Shown piece by piece: positions 37,198-46,211 of a DNA stretch of 64,000 bases. Position 1 is the stretch's first letter, and the number at the start of each line of letters is the position of its first letter. Where the stretch lies: assembly GCA_947624305.1 (NCBI GenBank), contig CANQKC010000006.1, forward strand, positions 44,288-108,287. The letters run 5' to 3'. The notes under the pieces are model-generated. The model saw only the letters and a list, made by a program, of their open reading frames with translations, ran no database searches and was not told where the DNA came from. The DNA comes from an uncultured Monoglobus sp. (lineage in GTDB: Bacteria > Bacillota > Clostridia > Monoglobales > Monoglobaceae). A program made the translations under genes and the position numbers.

Positions 37198-37890
37198 TCA
37201 TTCCGTGTCCATTGCCTCGCTGATATAGAGCGCGGTCAGGAAAACGAACACATATGCCTGAAGCAGGCCGTCGAATATGTCAAAATAGAAGCTGAACGGC
37301 AGCGGCACTATCAGAGGCACGACCGCCTTGATAAGCTCCATGATAACAAACGCGCCCAGCACGTTTCCGAAAAGACGCATGCACAGCGACAGCGGCTTTA
37401 TCACAAGCTCCAATATGTTAAACGGCAGCATGACCGGCATGGGGCTCTTAAAGCTTTTGAGCCAGCCCCGCGCGCCCTTGGCGCGGATACCCGCCGCCTC
37501 GACCAGCACGATGCTCATTATCGCGAGGCCCGCCGTCACGTTCAGATCCTTGGTGGGCGGCGTGAGGCCGAACAGGCCGACAATATTGGCGCAGCCGATA
37601 TATATCAGGACCGTGCCGAGATACGGAATATACCTTTTTCCCTTCTCGCCGAGAATTCCGGTAAAGAAGTCATATATCCAGCCCACAAACATCTCGATCG
37701 CGGTCTGGAGCCGCCCGGGCATAACGTCAAAGCCCCGCACAAAAATCGCGCAGAACAAAACCACGACCGCCATTATCCCCCATGTCACAACGACCGACTC
37801 GGGAATTGGTATGCCGCCGAATATCGGAACGGTGAACGCGATCTTTGTCTCGTTGAGCAGATTATACATTTCCGAAGCTATGCCTTCCAC
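37198..37890 (-). CDS. atpB: ATP synthase Fo a subunit
   Basis: A 230-residue membrane protein forming the ion half-channels. About five to six helices are visible. The essential Arg is in the LSLCMRLFGNVLGAFVI helix, and the last helix contains FDGLLQAYVFVFLTALYISEA. The first gene of the operon (no atpI seen), about 95 bp after a consensus promoter. Confidence 0.96.
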   Translation of the reverse strand: MEGIASEMYNLLNETKIAFTVPIFGGIPIPESVVVTWGIMAVVVLFCAIFVRGFDVMPGRLQTAIEMFVGWIYDFFTGILGEKGKRYIPYLGTVLIYIGCANIVGLFGLTPPTKDLNVTAGLAIMSIVLVEAAGIRAKGARGWLKSFKSPMPVMLPFNILELVIKPLSLCMRLFGNVLGAFVIMELIKAVVPLIVPLPFSFYFDIFDGLLQAYVFVFLTALYISEAMDTE

Positions 37891-37988
37891 AGTTTTCGCC
37901 TCCTGTTTTGTTCAAAAGCAAAAGAGAAAATCTCAGACAAGCAATCATCATTGATTTCCTCTTTGTTTTCTGATTATCAACCTTCCAT

Positions 37989-38017
37989 ATTATCTCAAAA
38001 AAACACTTATTTGTCAA
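37989..38017 (-). promoter_or_regulatory. Promoter of the atp operon
   Basis: On the minus strand TTGACA (38017-38012) and GATAAT (37994-37989) are 17 bp apart, about 100 bp upstream of atpB, between it and the preceding esterase gene. Confidence 0.65.
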
Positions 38018-38036
38018 GATTTTTTTGATTAAAGTT

Positions 38037-39125
38037 TTATTTCAGATATTTTGCCAGTTCGGGTACTTCGAGTCTGATCTCCTCAGCCGCCCAGCCCGCG
38101 ATCTTGTCGGCGCCGAAAATGTTAAGGTGAGTGTCGTCATTGTCGCCCGGCTCGTAGAACTGTGAGTTTAAAAATTCGGGATTATACATGAACCGCTCGT
38201 CGTGCGGCCTTATGATCTTATAGAGCGACTTCGCTTCCTCAAGCCCTACCTCGTTTATCCAGCCGTTGACGCGCGCGTAAAGATCAAGCACCGGAACGCC
38301 GAGCTCCTTTCCGAGCTCCCTGGCGGCGTTCACATATTCCTCAAGGCTCGCGTCCGACAGCTTTCTGCGGCTGACCGAGGTCGCCAGTATCGGGTTCGCG
38401 CCCGCGCCCCGCGCGATCTTTATGTATTCGTTCATAAGGTTCTTATACGAGCCCTCCTCGTCTATCCTGCCGCTTGCGGGAGCGTAGCGGTTCCGGTCCT
38501 GCGCCTTTGAGTCGTTGTGGCCGAATTGCAGGATCAAATAATCGCCTTCGCGTATCTCCGATTTAAAAAATTTGAAGTTGTCCTCGGTCATATAGCTCTT
38601 GGCGCTTCGTCCGCTCATGGCTATGTCAAGCACAAGAATCTTGCTCTCGTCAAAATACTTGTCAAAATACTGCGCCCAGCCGGTCTGCGGAAAACGGTTG
38701 TTCTCCCCGGAATGGGGATAGGGGCTCGCCGTCGAGTCGCCTATCACAAACAGGACGGGCCTGTTTTTTCGGTCAACCGTCCTTTTCGCGGCCTTCTTCC
38801 TCTCGCCGCTGCCTTTGAGCACGGTCAGGTCAAACGACTTGTCGATCTCAATATCCGGATAGTCCTGATATGAAAAGTGGGCCGTTATCGTGACGCTCTT
38901 TTCCTCGGGCATGCAGACGACCTCTCCCGAGGTCGAGACCGACGACGGGTCGCTGCTTGACCATGAGACGTCGGCGTATCCCAGAACGGTATTGCGGCCG
39001 TCCCACAAATTAAGGTCGCCGCACACGCGTTCCTCACATTCGTTCTCAAGCTTCACCTCGGCGAAGTCGATCCCCTCGATCTCGCGCTTGAGCGCCTCGT
39101 ACTGCTCTTTGGTGTAGGTTTTCAT
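38037..39125 (-). CDS. Cytoplasmic CE12-like acetylesterase with N-terminal Ig-like domain
   Basis: A 362-residue protein. Residues about 1-108 form a bacterial Ig-like domain (YADVSWSSSDPSSVSTSGEV). The SGNH hydrolase follows: FVIGDSTASPYP near 125 (catalytic Ser), AMSGRSAKSY near 180, QFGHNDSK near 212, and DDTHLNIFG near 340 (Asp/His). These match rhamnogalacturonan acetylesterases (YesT/RhgT type) better than the copy at 8516-9457. No signal peptide was seen, so an intracellular role on imported acetylated oligosaccharides is likely. It follows the radical SAM gene after 13 bp. Confidence 0.88.
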   Translation of the reverse strand: MKTYTKEQYEALKREIEGIDFAEVKLENECEERVCGDLNLWDGRNTVLGYADVSWSSSDPSSVSTSGEVVCMPEEKSVTITAHFSYQDYPDIEIDKSFDLTVLKGSGERKKAAKRTVDRKNRPVLFVIGDSTASPYPHSGENNRFPQTGWAQYFDKYFDESKILVLDIAMSGRSAKSYMTEDNFKFFKSEIREGDYLILQFGHNDSKAQDRNRYAPASGRIDEEGSYKNLMNEYIKIARGAGANPILATSVSRRKLSDASLEEYVNAARELGKELGVPVLDLYARVNGWINEVGLEEAKSLYKIIRPHDERFMYNPEFLNSQFYEPGDNDDTHLNIFGADKIAGWAAEEIRLEVPELAKYLK

Positions 39126-39138
39126 GGCATATCCCCCT

Positions 39139-40053
39139 TTATTCTCCGTAAAATTCCGGTATGTAGCGGCTGTCCGCCGACTCCGGCTCCTGAATATACA
39201 TATTTTTTATACCCAGATAAGCGCAGTGCTCAACAAGCGACTCGTAATGCGATCGCGGGAGCTTTCGGTCAAGCTCCGGGAACCGCTCCGCGGCATGCCG
39301 AACGGGCGTGTACTGGCACATAAGGCTAATATAAATATCGTCTTTATATGTTTTGTATAAATACTCGATTATCTTTTTGCTGTCAAACAGCAGTCCGGGC
39401 AGCATCAGGTGGCGGACTATCACTCCGCGGGTGATGATCCCTCCGCCGTCAAACCGACACGGGCCGGTCTGCTTCACCATCTCGTTGATCGCGGCCTTTG
39501 CGTATTCAAAATAGTCATATGCACAAGAATACTTTTTTGAATATTCGGCCGAATAATACTTCATATCGGGCAGATAAACGTCCGCGAGGCCGTTAAGCGC
39601 CCGCACGGTTGCGGGCTTTTCATAGCCGCCGCAGTTATACACGATCGGCAGAGCGAGTCCGCTTTGCCTCGCCGCGTCAACAGCCTCGGCTATCATCGGA
39701 ATTTGATGAGTGGGCGTTACCAGATTTATGTTGTGAACGCCCAAGCCCTGAAGCTCGAGCATTTTTTCCGAAAGCTCCCGCGGCGTCAGATAAAATCCCT
39801 TGCCGCCTCGGCTTATCTCGCCGTTCTGGCAATATACGCAGCCCAATGTGCAGCCCGAAAAGAATATCGCTCCCGATCCGTTTTCACCCGAGACGCACGG
39901 CTCCTCCCAATAGTGCGGGGCGCATCTGGCGATTTTTATTCTGTCATCCATGCCGCAAAAGCCGCGTCCGCCCGCGGTTCTGTCGGCTCCGCATTCTCTG
40001 GGGCAGAGGGCGCAGCTTTTGAGCGCGTCCGCGCTAAATCTCGTTTTTTTCAT
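39139..40053 (-). CDS. Radical SAM protein, PflX/COG1313-like
   Basis: A 304-residue iron-sulphur enzyme. An N-terminal Cys-rich segment (CALCPRECGADRTAGGRGFC) precedes the radical SAM motif CTLGCVYC (CxxxCxxC). This is the architecture of the uncharacterised pyruvate-formate-lyase-activase-like PflX family. It probably activates or modifies a partner that cannot be identified here; no glycyl radical enzyme lies nearby. The start overlaps the 3' end of rsmE by 20 bp. Confidence 0.9.
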   Translation of the reverse strand: MKKTRFSADALKSCALCPRECGADRTAGGRGFCGMDDRIKIARCAPHYWEEPCVSGENGSGAIFFSGCTLGCVYCQNGEISRGGKGFYLTPRELSEKMLELQGLGVHNINLVTPTHQIPMIAEAVDAARQSGLALPIVYNCGGYEKPATVRALNGLADVYLPDMKYYSAEYSKKYSCAYDYFEYAKAAINEMVKQTGPCRFDGGGIITRGVIVRHLMLPGLLFDSKKIIEYLYKTYKDDIYISLMCQYTPVRHAAERFPELDRKLPRSHYESLVEHCAYLGIKNMYIQEPESADSRYIPEFYGE

Positions 40054-40777
40054 ACATGATCACCGCCAGCGCCGCAATGCCAGCGGTCTCGGTCCTTAGT
40101 ATCCTCGGCCCGAGGCCCGCCGCGTAAACGTTCGGGAGAGCGGTGAGCCTTTCCGCCTCGGCGGCGGAAAATCCGCCCTCGGGGCCGATGACAACGCCTA
40201 TGCTCTCCGCGGGGCGGCTCAGTACCGACTTGAGGTTTTTCTCGCCCGCGTGACCGAGCTCCTCATACAGCATTACCGCCATGTCAAGATTTTTTATCAT
40301 GTCGATCATTCCGTCGATCGAGACAGGCGCCGCGACCTCGGGAACCACGCCGCGTCCGCACTGTTTCGCGGCTTCGCGGGCGATTTTGTTCAGCCGCGCG
40401 ATTTTTTGCTCTCCCTTGGGGCCGTCGGGGATCCTCGCCACCGAGCGGTCGGCCCGAAAAGGCACGATCCCGGCGGCGCCGAGCTCCACTGCCTTTTGGA
40501 CAACGGTCTCAAGCTTTCCCGCCTTCGGAATACCCTGAAAAAGCGTGACGCGGATCTTCGGCTCACACGCGGTTCTTTGCTCCGCTTTGATCTCGGCGCG
40601 GATAAGCCCGCCGTCGATCTCGACGATCTCGGCTTCATACTCCGCGCCGCTGCCGTCAAAGACAACGACAGCGTCGCCCTTCTCCATGCGCAGCACCCGC
40701 GAGATGTGCGCTGCGTCCTCTTTTATCTCGATCAGCCCGTCTTTGATGTTATCGGGCTCGGTGAAAAATCTTCTCAT
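40034..40777 (-). CDS. rsmE: 16S rRNA (uracil(1498)-N3)-methyltransferase
   Basis: A 247-residue SPOUT-class enzyme that methylates U1498 of 16S rRNA. The N-terminal PUA-like domain contains HISRVLRMEKGDAVVVFDG. The C-terminal trefoil knot has VIGPEGGFSAAEAE and LGPRILRTETAGIAAL, the SAM-binding motifs. It starts 2 bp after ricT and overlaps the radical SAM gene. Confidence 0.97.
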   Translation of the reverse strand: MRRFFTEPDNIKDGLIEIKEDAAHISRVLRMEKGDAVVVFDGSGAEYEAEIVEIDGGLIRAEIKAEQRTACEPKIRVTLFQGIPKAGKLETVVQKAVELGAAGIVPFRADRSVARIPDGPKGEQKIARLNKIAREAAKQCGRGVVPEVAAPVSIDGMIDMIKNLDMAVMLYEELGHAGEKNLKSVLSRPAESIGVVIGPEGGFSAAEAERLTALPNVYAAGLGPRILRTETAGIAALAVIMYEKNEI

Positions 40778-40779
40778 TT

Positions 40780-41895
40780 TTATTGATTGCCGTATCCGCC
40801 TCTGGCGGGCCTTTTCTTGTTATTCCGCGACCGTCTGTTTTTGCGCGGAGCCGCTTCCGAGCCGTTTGATTGGTTTTCGGACGCGTCTTTTTCCGCCGCG
40901 CGCTCCGCGCCGCCGTTCCGTCTGTTCCGCCTGCGGCGGTTCCCGGAGCGTTTTTTCTCCTCCTGCGGCTCGGGCTCCTCGTCCACTGTCGGCAAGGTTG
41001 CGTAAGGAACGGCGTTTTCAAGCTCTTTTTCCTTCGCCTCTTTCGCGCGCTTTTCCCTTACCTCGTCAAGAGAAACGGTGGGCGTCTTTCCGACTATGTT
41101 AAACTCACCCGGCTTATATACCTCGTATTTATGGCTCTGGGACTCGTCCATCTTGACGTAAACAAGCTGTTTCAGCGTGTTTGTGTCGGCCACGATACCC
41201 GTGCCGTCCGGAGTCTCGACCATCTCGCCCCTGTGAGGCATGGTCTTGAGCGCGTCGTCATAGGCCGCCTGCTCGTACTGGAGGCAGCACATGAGCCTTC
41301 CGCACACGCCCGAGATCTTGGTCGGGTTAAGGGACAGACCCTGCTCTTTCGCCATTTTGATCGAAACCGGGCGGAAATCGTCAAGAAAGGTGCTGCAGCA
41401 CAAAAATCTGCCGCAGATGCCTATGCTGCCAAGCTGCCGCGCCTCGTCGCGCACACCGATCTGGCGCAGCTCTATGCGTGTTCTGAAAACGCCCGCGAGC
41501 GACTTTACGAGCTCGCGGAAATCCACGCGGCCATCGGCGGTGAAATAGAACAATATTTTGCTGCGGTCAAACGTGTACTCAACGTCGATAAGCTTCATCT
41601 CAAGACCGTGCTGACGAATGAGATCAACCGCGATAACGCGGGCTTCCTTCTCTTTGATCTTGTTTTCCTCAGCCTGCTTTTTGTCCTCGTCGTTGGCTAT
41701 TCTTAATATTCTCTTAAGCGGCGCCTTGATGTCCTCCTCCGGCACCTCGCGGTTGGGGATGGACACCTTGCCCATTTCAACTCCTCGGGCGGTCTCCACC
41801 ACGACCATTGTTCCGATTGAAAGCTTCATACCGCATGGGTCGAAGTAATACGCCTTTCCCGAGCTGTTAAATCGTACTCCTATAATTTCTACCAT
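40780..41895 (-). CDS. ricT: PSP1-domain protein RicT (YaaT)
   Basis: A 371-residue protein. The PSP1 core covers about residues 1-270 with two Cys clusters, GICGRFLCCSTFL and GVCGRLMCCLQYE, the ones that coordinate a [4Fe-4S] cluster in the B. subtilis RicAFT (Y-) complex, which aids RNase Y-dependent mRNA maturation. The last about 80 residues are a Lys/Arg/Asn-rich disordered tail (ERKRSGNRRRRNRRN-like) absent from shorter homologues, possibly RNA-binding. It overlaps holB by 29 bp and has a GGGAGGAA ribosome-binding site. Confidence 0.94.
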   Translation of the reverse strand: MVEIIGVRFNSSGKAYYFDPCGMKLSIGTMVVVETARGVEMGKVSIPNREVPEEDIKAPLKRILRIANDEDKKQAEENKIKEKEARVIAVDLIRQHGLEMKLIDVEYTFDRSKILFYFTADGRVDFRELVKSLAGVFRTRIELRQIGVRDEARQLGSIGICGRFLCCSTFLDDFRPVSIKMAKEQGLSLNPTKISGVCGRLMCCLQYEQAAYDDALKTMPHRGEMVETPDGTGIVADTNTLKQLVYVKMDESQSHKYEVYKPGEFNIVGKTPTVSLDEVREKRAKEAKEKELENAVPYATLPTVDEEPEPQEEKKRSGNRRRRNRRNGGAERAAEKDASENQSNGSEAAPRKNRRSRNNKKRPARGGYGNQ

Positions 41896-42853
41896 GTATT
41901 TCCTCCCAAAGCTCGCACGCCGTGCAGAACATGGTCATGCGAAAATTTGCATTTGTTTTGTTCACGCGCTCGTATTTGACGGCAATGTCAAGCATTCTCG
42001 CCGCTCCGCTTTCGGGCACGGCAGCCGCCAGCTGCGCGAGCCGGTCTGTTTTGTCTTTGTTTAATATGTTTTGTTCAAGGCCCAGCTTCATATATACCAG
42101 GTCGCTTAAAAAGCTTTTAAGCACCGAGAATATGAAATCGGTCCCGTTATTTTCGGATTTTAGAAAATTTGAAAACAGGATCATGTTCCTGTTGTTATTC
42201 TCAACCATTGAAACAAGCCCGTCGATAGCCGCGTTTCTGAGCCGCTCGGGCTCGGGATCGTCCTTAAGCGCCGCGGCTGCTCCTATGCTTCCGCCGCTTA
42301 TCACGGCGCGGACCGCCGCCTCGTCGGCGCTCATTCCGAAATTTTCCTCAAGGTACCGCGCGACAACGCTGTCCGGCAGCGCTGAAAATCTTATGACCGA
42401 GGCCCTTGACAAAATCGTGGGCAGAAAACGGTTCAGGTTCTCGGCAATGAGAATGATCGTGCAGTACGCGGGCGGCTCTTCAAACACCTTAAGCAGCTTA
42501 TTCTGCGAGGCGGTGTTCATCGTGTCACCCTTTGGAACAATATAGAATTTCCGCCCGCCGCCGTAAGGCTTGATATAAATATCCGAGCGCATCTCGTTTA
42601 TCGTGTCGGCCAAAATTGTGTCCGACTTGCTCTCGACTCCGCACCATTCGTTTGAAACGGTAATTATGTCGGGGTTCATTCCCTTTGATGCTCCGACAGC
42701 CGCGCGGGCGAACATCTCAGCCGCCGTGCGTCTGCCCACGCCCGCCGGGCCGCAGAATATATAGGCGTGGCCTATCTTTTCGGTCACAATGGCATTTTCA
42801 AGAATTGCCTTAACGCCGTCATGGCCCCACAGGCCGTCAAAATATCCCGTCAA
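41867..42853 (-). CDS. holB: DNA polymerase III delta-prime subunit
   Basis: A 328-residue clamp-loader subunit. I place the start at a TTG (LTGYFDGLWGHDGVK) that overlaps the stop of the decarboxylase gene as TTGA, with GGGGTGAG upstream; the longer open frame has no homology. The P-loop is GPAGVGRRT, with Arg in place of the Lys, and the zinc-binding Cys cluster normal after it is missing. ILSRAS replaces the usual SRC motif. Delta-prime is often not an ATPase, so this may be neutral. Genes tmk, yaaQ and yaaR, which separate these genes in B. subtilis, are absent. Confidence 0.9.
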   Translation of the reverse strand: MTGYFDGLWGHDGVKAILENAIVTEKIGHAYIFCGPAGVGRRTAAEMFARAAVGASKGMNPDIITVSNEWCGVESKSDTILADTINEMRSDIYIKPYGGGRKFYIVPKGDTMNTASQNKLLKVFEEPPAYCTIILIAENLNRFLPTILSRASVIRFSALPDSVVARYLEENFGMSADEAAVRAVISGGSIGAAAALKDDPEPERLRNAAIDGLVSMVENNNRNMILFSNFLKSENNGTDFIFSVLKSFLSDLVYMKLGLEQNILNKDKTDRLAQLAAAVPESGAARMLDIAVKYERVNKTNANFRMTMFCTACELWEEIHGRNYRSTI

Positions 42854-44250
42854 CTTTCGCTCACCCCGCCCGAGACGACCTCGATCGTTTCGATATCGGT
42901 GTGCGCGCTCAAATATTCCACAACGCTGTTTGTGACAACCTGGCCCGGAACCGCCACAGGCACGCACGGCGGGCAGCAGTTCACGATCTCGGCGCACACC
43001 CTGCCGACAGCCTCGCCGATATAAATTCTCTCCGTGTCAGCGTAAAACGATCTTCCAACGCCGCCCGACATCTGTATCGACGGAAGCTTTGGCACGTTTT
43101 TGAGCGCCTGCGGCTTAAACTCGGTTTTTGAAATATCGGTTATCGCGCGGTCTGCCCTTTCAAGGTCCTTCAGAGTGGTTCCCGCCGTGAAATAGAGCAA
43201 TACGCTGTGCTCGTCGGCCATTTCGGGGTATATCCCGTAGTCGCGGCGCAGCAGCTCAGCCGCGCCATATCCGGTTATTCCGAGCTCGGAAAAATCGATC
43301 ACGGTTTTCATTATATCATAGTCGTTCTCAAGACCGCTGCTGACAACGCAGGACACGCCGCTGAGCACTCCGATTTTTGATTTGAGCTCGGTGATCCTCT
43401 CGATCAGCTTTTCAAGATGCTTGGCGCCGTCGCCCCTCATGCGGCGGACCGCCATGTCAAGCGACGCCAGCAGCATGTATGACGGACTTGAGGTCTGAAG
43501 CATGTTCACGCATTTCCGCACCCTGTCAGCCGACACAAGCTTGCTGTCGCCCAGATGCAGAAGCGCGGTCTGACCGAGCGCGGGCAGCATTTTATGGGCG
43601 CTTTGCACGACCATGTCGGCGCCTTGGCTCAGCGCGGTTTTGGGCAGGCTGTCGCTGAACGCGAAGTGAGCGCCGTGAGCCTCGTCCACCAGCAGGAACA
43701 TGTCCGCGCTGTGAACGTGGCGCGCCAGCTTTTCAATGTCCGCGCAAACGCCGTGATATGTGGGAGAGGTTATGACCACTCCCGCCGCGTCAGGATTGTC
43801 GTGCATGGCGTCCATGACCGCGATCGGCGTCACCGCTCCGTAAATTCCGTGGCTTTGGTAAAACTCGGGCTCGATAAACACCGGCTCGGCCCCGGCCAGG
43901 ATCATGGCCGATATGACCGATTTATGGCAGCAGCGGTCAACGATCAGTTTGCTGCCCCGCGGCGCCGCGGCAAGTATCGCCGCTTGAATGCCGACGGTGG
44001 AGCCGTTTACCAGAAAAAACGTCTCCTTTGCCCCGAAGGCTTTGGCGGCCCGTTCGCGGCTCTTTTTCAGTATCCCCTTGGGGTCCTGAAGATTGTCGGT
44101 TGCGTCAAACTCCGTGACATCAACGCGGAAGGCGTTATGTCTGAATTTCGGATCAAGCCCCTCGCCGCCGTTGTGGCCGGGCATATGCGCGCGCACCGCG
44201 TCCTTTTTTGAAAATTTTACAAGCTCGTCAAGCAACGTTTTTTCAAACAT
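42850..44250 (-). CDS. Orn/Lys/Arg decarboxylase family PLP enzyme (YaaO/SpeA-like)
   Basis: A 466-residue fold-I PLP enzyme that decarboxylates lysine, arginine or ornithine. It shows RAHMPGHNGGEGLDP, FLVNGSTVGIQAAIL, DEAHGAHFAFSDSLP and the PLP lysine in VQSAHKMLPALGQTALLH, then the C-terminal domain with GEAVGRVCAEIVNCCPPCVP. The ATG at 44250 is chosen because AGGAG lies 6-7 bases before it; an ATG six codons earlier sits upstream of that site. A repeat block begins 17 bp upstream. Located before holB as in many Firmicutes. The substrate amino acid is not decidable here. Confidence 0.93.
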   Translation of the reverse strand: MFEKTLLDELVKFSKKDAVRAHMPGHNGGEGLDPKFRHNAFRVDVTEFDATDNLQDPKGILKKSRERAAKAFGAKETFFLVNGSTVGIQAAILAAAPRGSKLIVDRCCHKSVISAMILAGAEPVFIEPEFYQSHGIYGAVTPIAVMDAMHDNPDAAGVVITSPTYHGVCADIEKLARHVHSADMFLLVDEAHGAHFAFSDSLPKTALSQGADMVVQSAHKMLPALGQTALLHLGDSKLVSADRVRKCVNMLQTSSPSYMLLASLDMAVRRMRGDGAKHLEKLIERITELKSKIGVLSGVSCVVSSGLENDYDIMKTVIDFSELGITGYGAAELLRRDYGIYPEMADEHSVLLYFTAGTTLKDLERADRAITDISKTEFKPQALKNVPKLPSIQMSGGVGRSFYADTERIYIGEAVGRVCAEIVNCCPPCVPVAVPGQVVTNSVVEYLSAHTDIETIEVVSGGVSES

Positions 44251-44262
44251 AACAAAAACTCC

Positions 44263-44676
44263 TAACAACGTAGTGATTAGCGAACATAGTGATTAGCGAT
44301 TAGTGAATAGCGAATAGGCGGGAATACTTTGGTCAAAAACCGTTCGCATATTCCCGCGGGATTTCACGGGCGGATAATATCCGCCCCTACAAGGTCCTGC
44401 GGCATATCGTGGGGATATGCAAAATTTCACGGGACGTCGAGGGCTCATGTCCACTACGAACAAATTACGCAAAATGTCGTAGGGGCGGACGACCTCGGCC
44501 GCCCGTCAGGCTCGCCCCAAAATTTGTAGGGCCGGATGCCCTCGACGTCCCGGCTCGCCCCTTGGGGATAATCAGCAAGCTTGCTTGCGGGTTCAAAGCT
44601 ATCTTTCAAAATTGCTTGCAATTTTGACTAAGAGCTTCCTTAATGCTGTCAGCGAAGCTGACTGAGAGGGGTCCCC
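44263..44676. repeat. Gene-free repeat block between the decarboxylase and glyS
   Basis: About 410 bases without a gene. AACGTAGTGATTAG (44267) starts it, followed by tandem TAGTGATTAGCG-like AT-rich units. Then come an inverted GCGGGAATA/TATTCCCGC pair (44319-44357), the palindrome GGCGGATAATATCCGCC (44369-44385), the hairpin AAAATTGC-TT-GCAATTTT (44608-44625) and the hairpin GTCAGC-GAA-GCTGAC (44648-44662) next to TGAGAGGGG. The last 110 bases align with 24621-24746. It ends 2 bp before the glyS stop codon. Confidence 0.85.
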
Positions 44677-44677
44677 C

Positions 44678-46060
44678 CTAAAACTTAATTCTCTCGGCGA
44701 TGTATTCCTTAAGATCCTCTATTTTAATTCTCTCCTGCTCCATTGAGTCGCGGTGGCGCACCGTCACGCAGCCGTCCTCTTTGGAGTCGAAATCGTATGT
44801 CACGCAGAACGGGGTTCCTATCTCGTCCTGTCTGCGGTACCTCTTTCCTATCGAGCCCGCCTCGTCATACTCGCACATGAAGTCCTTGCACAGGTCGGCG
44901 TAAACCGCCCTCGCCTCTTTCGAAAGCTTCTTTGAAAGGGGCAGGACCGCCGCCTTTATCGGGGCGATGGCCGGGTGGAAGTGCATAACCACGCGGGTGT
45001 CGTTCTTCTCGGGGTCAACGACTTCCTCGTCATACGCCTCGACAAGGAACGCCAGCGCGACGCGGTCGGCGCCCAGCGAGGGCTCGATGCAGTACGGTAT
45101 GTACTTCTCGCCCGTCTCGGGGTCGGTGTATTCCATTTTCTCGCCGCTGTGTTCGCTGTGCTGCTTTAAGTCAAAATCGGTCCTGTCGGCAATGCCCCAC
45201 AGCTCGCCCCAGCCGAACGGGAACAGATATTCGATGTCGGTCGTGGCGTTTGAGTAGTGCGACAGCTCCTCGGGACTGTGGTCGCGCAGACGGATGTTCT
45301 CTTTCTTTATTCCGAGCGACAGCAGGAAGTTCTCGCAGTAGTCCTTCCAGTATTTGAACCACTCGAGGTCGGTGCCGGGCTTGCAGAAGAACTCAAGCTC
45401 CATCTGCTCGAACTCTCTTATTCTGAATATAAAGTTTCCGGGCGTGATCTCGTTTCTGAACGACTTGCCCACCTGGGCTATGCCGAACGGGATCTTTTTT
45501 CTCGAGGTTCTCTGAACCGCCTTGAAGTTTACGAATATTCCCTGCGCAGTCTCGGGGCGCAGGTATATCTCGCTTGAGCTGTCCTCGGTGACGCCCTGGA
45601 ACGTCTTGAACATCAGATTAAACTTTCTTATATCGGTAAAGTTGTGCTTGCCGCACTCGGGGCAGGGAATGTTGTGCTCTTTGATATAGCTCACCATCTG
45701 CTCATCGGTCCAGCCGTCGGCGTTCTCGCCCGAAAAGTCCTCGATCAGCTTGTCCGCGCGGAAGCGCGCCTTACATTCCTTGCAGTCCATAAGCGGGTCG
45801 GAAAATCCGCCCACGTGTCCCGACGCCACCCAAACCTTGGGGTTCATGAGGATCGCCGCGTCAAGGCCCACATTATAAGGGCTCTCCTGGACGAACTTCT
45901 TCCTCCACGCGTCCTTGACGTTGTTCTTGAACTCAACGCCCAATGGGCCGTAGTCCCAGGAATTGGCCAGTCCCCCGTATATATCCGAGCCGGGGTACAC
46001 AAAGCCCCTGCCCTTGCACAATGCGACGATCTTTTCCATAGTTTTTTCTTGGTTCTGCAA
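44678..46060 (-). CDS. glyS: Glycyl-tRNA synthetase (dimeric type)
   Basis: A 460-residue class II synthetase that charges tRNA-Gly. The N-terminus [20 protein letters not shown] is followed by motif 2 ([20 protein letters not shown]) and motif 3 ([14 protein letters not shown]), then the anticodon-binding domain. It is the single-chain alpha2 type, not the alpha2beta2 GlyQ/GlyS type. I choose the TTG at 46060 ([11 protein letters not shown]) with AAAGG 9 bases upstream; an ATG at 46096 is also in frame but lacks a site. No T-box leader was recognised upstream. Confidence 0.96.
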   Translation of the reverse strand: MQNQEKTMEKIVALCKGRGFVYPGSDIYGGLANSWDYGPLGVEFKNNVKDAWRKKFVQESPYNVGLDAAILMNPKVWVASGHVGGFSDPLMDCKECKARFRADKLIEDFSGENADGWTDEQMVSYIKEHNIPCPECGKHNFTDIRKFNLMFKTFQGVTEDSSSEIYLRPETAQGIFVNFKAVQRTSRKKIPFGIAQVGKSFRNEITPGNFIFRIREFEQMELEFFCKPGTDLEWFKYWKDYCENFLLSLGIKKENIRLRDHSPEELSHYSNATTDIEYLFPFGWGELWGIADRTDFDLKQHSEHSGEKMEYTDPETGEKYIPYCIEPSLGADRVALAFLVEAYDEEVVDPEKNDTRVVMHFHPAIAPIKAAVLPLSKKLSKEARAVYADLCKDFMCEYDEAGSIGKRYRRQDEIGTPFCVTYDFDSKEDGCVTVRHRDSMEQERIKIEDLKEYIAERIKF

Positions 46061-46141
46061 TTTTATCAACCTTTCTTTTCTATTTTTTGGGCTCAAACAA
46101 TGCCAAGGCCCGATAAATCTTCAAAATACCAATCATTATAG

Positions 46142-46170
46142 ATTATAATATAAACCCTCGCTTTTTTCAA
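46142..46170 (-). promoter_or_regulatory. Promoter of glyS
   Basis: On the minus strand TTGAAA (46170-46165) and TATAAT (46147-46142), 17 bp apart, in a short AT-rich gap. Predicted leader of about 75 bases. Confidence 0.75.
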
Positions 46171-46211
46171 GTGTTTTTTTAATTTGTTATATAATTGATA
46201 TAATTTTTTAT

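Noticed and set aside
39139..40053. Assigning the radical SAM protein as pyruvate formate-lyase activase
   Set aside because: The N-terminal Cys-rich extension fits the separate PflX-like family, and no glycyl radical enzyme gene is nearby.
44329..44627. Small plus-strand frames between the decarboxylase and glyS
   Set aside because: They lie wholly in repeat sequence and lack translation signals.
46061..46211. T-box riboswitch upstream of glyS
   Set aside because: The leader is only about 75 bases and I could not find the T-box sequence or a specifier stem.
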